The translations under genes and the position numbers were made by a program. Shown in pieces: positions 61,939-64,000 of a stretch of DNA of 64,000 nucleotides (the first letter of the stretch is position 1; the number at the start of each line of letters is the position of its first letter). The stretch covers positions 19,981 through 83,980 of the IMG/VR virus record IMGVR_UViG_3300009152_000003; one strand, 5' to 3'. The notes below the pieces were generated by a model that saw only the letters and a program-made list of their open reading frames with translations, did not search any database and was not told where the DNA came from. This DNA comes from a virus.

Positions 61939-62286
61939 TCAGTCTTCCAGCCCGAGGGCGATCGCCTCGATGTCCACGTCATCCATTCTGGCGGCTTCCA
62001 TCCGCTCGTTCATATAAGCCGCCAGCTCTTCAGTGCTTGGCACCCTCCCGAAGACCGCGGCGACCTCCTCCTCTGTCTCGGGCAGGGGCTGGAACTCGCC
62101 GCCCCGCATGCTGGTCTCAATGCCCGCGGCTTCCATGACGACACGAAACCAGTGGCGCTCGACCAGCAGCAGTTCATGCGCCTCTAGGACCATGTCCGCG
62201 AGCTCTTCACGATTGCAAGTGCGCAGCTGGTCCTGCAGCTGCCGCAGCTGGAACGCTTGCTCAAGCGTGAGGGCGTCTTCCTCCAA
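61939..62286 (-). CDS. NblA-like phycobilisome degradation protein (extended)
   Basis: 115 aa. Residues 6-57 (LTLEQAFQLRQLQDQLRTCN, REELADMVLEAHELLLVERH, WFRVVMEAAGIE) follow the NblA helix-hairpin pattern: a LEQxFxL start, a polar mid-helix, then L..L....L..RE-type second helix and a short tail. Cyanobacterial and phage NblAs bind ClpC and the phycobilisome to promote its proteolysis. The remaining 55 acidic residues are an added tail not found in standard NblA. It opens the leftward lysis/virion run, which is an odd neighbour for NblA, so the call is tentative. Confidence 0.5.
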   Translation of the reverse strand: MEEDALTLEQAFQLRQLQDQLRTCNREELADMVLEAHELLLVERHWFRVVMEAAGIETSMRGGEFQPLPETEEEVAAVFGRVPSTEELAAYMNERMEAARMDDVDIEAIALGLED

Positions 62287-62385
62287 GCGTCTGCGGTAGC
62301 TGGCATCAGCCTAAGAGAGTGCGTGACAAGGCACCCGTACCGCCGGTCATGGCTTACACTTTCGCTCCCCTCCCCCCATGGCGTC

Positions 62386-62649
62386 ATGGCCGCCCAGGTT
62401 TCTCGCTACGCCCCGACCGTTGCTCAGCGAGCGCCAGTCCAGCGCCCGATTGTTCAGCGGGACTGGTACCCGACGCGCCGCGCCGCGGCGTTGTTAGGGG
62501 TCTCCGAGCGCACCTTGCGCCGTCGCCTCGGCAGCAGTGACTGGATCGACGGACTGCACTACCGCTGGGTGACACGTCACACACGCCGCACGCTTGAGGT
62601 CAATATCGCCAACGCAATCAGCCTGATGAACCGCAAGGGTTGGTTTTGA
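62386..62649 (+). CDS. MerR/excisionase-like HTH protein (87 aa)
   Basis: RDWYPTRRAAALLGVSERTLRRRLGSSDWIDGLHYRWVTRHTRRTLEVNI follows the excisionase/MerR-type winged helix order (AALLGVSxRTLRRRL, strand-wing). It reads against its neighbours and would bind DNA. The ATG at 62386 is preferred. Could be a small regulator or excisionase. Confidence 0.6.
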   Translation: MAAQVSRYAPTVAQRAPVQRPIVQRDWYPTRRAAALLGVSERTLRRRLGSSDWIDGLHYRWVTRHTRRTLEVNIANAISLMNRKGWF

Positions 62650-62698
62650 TCGCCTGGGAATCTGGAGTGGCATCTGCCGGTCTTCCGGGCTCGTGCTT

Positions 62699-63826
62699 TC
62701 AGGCCAGTCTTCCACTCACCCAGTAACCCCCAAGACTGCCGTAGTCGCTGTAGCCGTTGTTGAGGGGATCGCCAAAGCCAACACCATCCACCTTGAGGAA
62801 GTAGGTGCCGGCGTCCAGGTTGAGATTGAAGCTGGCGCTCAGCTTGTCGAGGGGATTACTGCTGGCGACCACGGTGCCATCGGCGGCGTGAAGGGTGGCG
62901 GCGATATCCAGGTTCGGACTTCGGCCGGCGAGGATGCGGCTTGTAAAGCCTCCAGTGAAATCTCGCACCCACGCTTGCAGAGCAGTGGTGATGGTTAGGT
63001 TCACGAGCCCAGAGGCTGTAGAGAAACGAAACCAGTCGCAATCCGTGCGGCTGGTGATCGTGCCGAACTGGCTCAAGCTGCAACCGCTGAGCGTGGCAGC
63101 GGTTGCGGCTGTATCGCCGAAATCATCAGACCGAAAACCAACATTGGCAGCGATGATGGCCAGGTCGTCTTCCTTGTTGTTGGCGCCGCTGTATTCGCCC
63201 TGGCTCCATTGGGTCACCAATTTGTAGAGACTGGAGCCCATAATCGGAGCCCAGCCCGCACCCTTGCCGCCCTGGCCCCCGTAGTAGGAGGTGGAAGATG
63301 TGCCATCGTGACGAAGGCCGAGAGTGTGGCCCGCCTCGTGGCTGATGTCCTCGGCTGTGTATTTTTCGTTGCCGTTGCCAAGGTTTTTGGGAAACACAAA
63401 ACAACAGCCAACGGCAGGATTGCCAAAGCTGCTTAGAAGCGCAGCCCCACCGGCTGAGCCGCCGTACCAGTCACTGGAGCTTCCGCCAATCACAACCCTC
63501 ACCCCCCAGGCGGTGTCGGCTCTGCCAGAGTTGGCCAGGGCGGCGTCGCCGGGATCTTCGGTGGTGACATTGATGCCGAAGGGAGCGAAGTCCTCGGCGA
63601 CACGTTGCCAGATGAACTGGATCCGCTCCAATTCGGCACCACTGAATTTAGACGAATCCTTGTCAGTATTGAACGCTGGAGTTGTGATTGCGGGTCGAGT
63701 TTTTGTGTTCCAGGCTGATCCGGTTGTGGCGTGACCGTCAAAGTCCAGGTAAATGGTCTTTGTGGCCGTCGGGTTGCTATGCAGCCGGAAAGTGTTGGCT
63801 GGATCGACGCGAGTGGAGAGAGCCAC
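62699..63826 (-). CDS. Zinc metallopeptidase with C-terminal PPC-like domain
   Basis: 375 aa. HEAGHTLGLRH at about residues 162-172 (HExxHxxGxxH zinc motif of metzincin-type peptidases), preceded by TIYLDFDGHATTGSAWN (the start typical of bacterial secreted zincins) and IQFIWQRVAEDFAPFGINVT. The last 120 residues form a beta-rich domain (SGLVNLTITTALQ, SFNLNLDAGTYFLKVDGVGFG) like bacterial pre-peptidase C-terminal domains. No signal peptide. In a phage it could be a virion or release protein, or a recent host acquisition. Confidence 0.75.
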   Translation of the reverse strand: MALSTRVDPANTFRLHSNPTATKTIYLDFDGHATTGSAWNTKTRPAITTPAFNTDKDSSKFSGAELERIQFIWQRVAEDFAPFGINVTTEDPGDAALANSGRADTAWGVRVVIGGSSSDWYGGSAGGAALLSSFGNPAVGCCFVFPKNLGNGNEKYTAEDISHEAGHTLGLRHDGTSSTSYYGGQGGKGAGWAPIMGSSLYKLVTQWSQGEYSGANNKEDDLAIIAANVGFRSDDFGDTAATAATLSGCSLSQFGTITSRTDCDWFRFSTASGLVNLTITTALQAWVRDFTGGFTSRILAGRSPNLDIAATLHAADGTVVASSNPLDKLSASFNLNLDAGTYFLKVDGVGFGDPLNNGYSDYGSLGGYWVSGRLA

Positions 63827-63878
63827 GATTAACCTTTAGTGGGTGAACTGTGTGTCTTAAGTTTAGCTGTTCCGTTTA

Positions 63879-64000
63879 TCACGCGAACACCCGCACCGGA
63901 TTCAGCGGGGTCAACACATACGGCTCCCACGCCTCCGGGAGATCTCCGATGAAATTCACATGCCAGCCCTGCAGGAGCACAGGGGCTTCCAACTGCCCGC
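63879..64000 (-). CDS. 3' end of an unidentified gene, cut by window edge
   Basis: Last 39 codons of a minus-strand gene ending GQLEAPVLLQGWHVNFIGDL and PEAWEPYVLTPLNPVRVFA, then TGA (63881-63879). The GWHVN...LPEAWEPY...PVRVFA ending looks like that of proteins seen in cyanobacterial phages and prophages; family unknown. Confidence 0.6.
   Translation of the reverse strand, partial: GQLEAPVLLQGWHVNFIGDLPEAWEPYVLTPLNPVRVFA

Noticed and set aside
1-64000. tRNA or rRNA genes
   Set aside because: No cloverleaf with conserved T-loop and anticodon arms was found by eye. A tRNAscan run would be decisive.

Overview
The window is a 64 kb piece of a GC-rich tailed-phage (or phage-like prophage) genome. 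The packaging genes (terminase, portal), a peptidoglycan hydrolase, a VapE-type primase-helicase, Gp157, ThyX, DUF3310 and HNH proteins, and long runs of tiny ATGA-overlapping genes all point to a phage. A small NblA-like protein (61939-62286) and several proteins of a cyanobacterial flavour suggest a GC-rich Synechococcus/Cyanobium-type host. The host is an inference. No photosynthesis gene, integrase, DNA polymerase, major capsid or tail gene is visible, so the window is probably not the whole genome.

Layout. (1) 1-15977, minus strand: packaging and virion block, transcribed toward position 1. In order of transcription it holds an 1115-aa protein, a series of Ala/Gly-rich virion-type proteins, a PP-loop PAPS-reductase-like protein, a small-terminase candidate, the large terminase, the portal, a Pro/Gln-rich scaffold-like protein and small proteins running off the left edge. 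(2) 15978-16840: gene-free divergent region, rich in CA tracts and short repeats. (3) 16841-59612, plus strand: early and replication region of about 80 mostly small genes. Its first third is organised by seven exact copies of CACTCAGCAGTGCAC, each at the start of a transcription unit, with terminators between units. It then carries Gp157, a DUF932 protein, a GHKL-ATPase/HExxH fusion, a run of small acidic proteins (28.7-35 kb), a Gp88-like protein, ssDNA-binding proteins and a RecB-like nuclease. A primase-helicase, a 49-bp inverted repeat that may be an origin, nucleotide metabolism genes (dNMP kinase, ThyX) and two enzyme-like proteins that have lost catalytic motifs complete the region. 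(4) Minus-strand islands lie inside the plus region: 18787-19302, 21467-22181, 37032-37241, 42324-45280 and 48548-48778. One is an HTH regulator with its own terminator. Another carries small proteins of types usually found beside capsid genes. (5) 59512-64000, mostly minus: NblA-like protein, virion peptidoglycan hydrolase, small virion-type proteins, a plus-strand HTH protein, and a zinc metallopeptidase with a C-terminal PPC-like domain.

Working together, the right-hand genes would set up replication with a primase-helicase, duplicated-OB and gp2.5-like SSBs and a nuclease, and dTMP supply by ThyX plus dNMP kinase, probably using a host polymerase. The left and far-right minus blocks would build and package the particle. 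The most unusual parts are the repeated structured leaders, the GHKL-metallopeptidase fusion beside DUF932, the inverted-repeat element after the primase gene, the degenerate deaminase and Dam methylase, and the modular paralogues at 52-55 kb.
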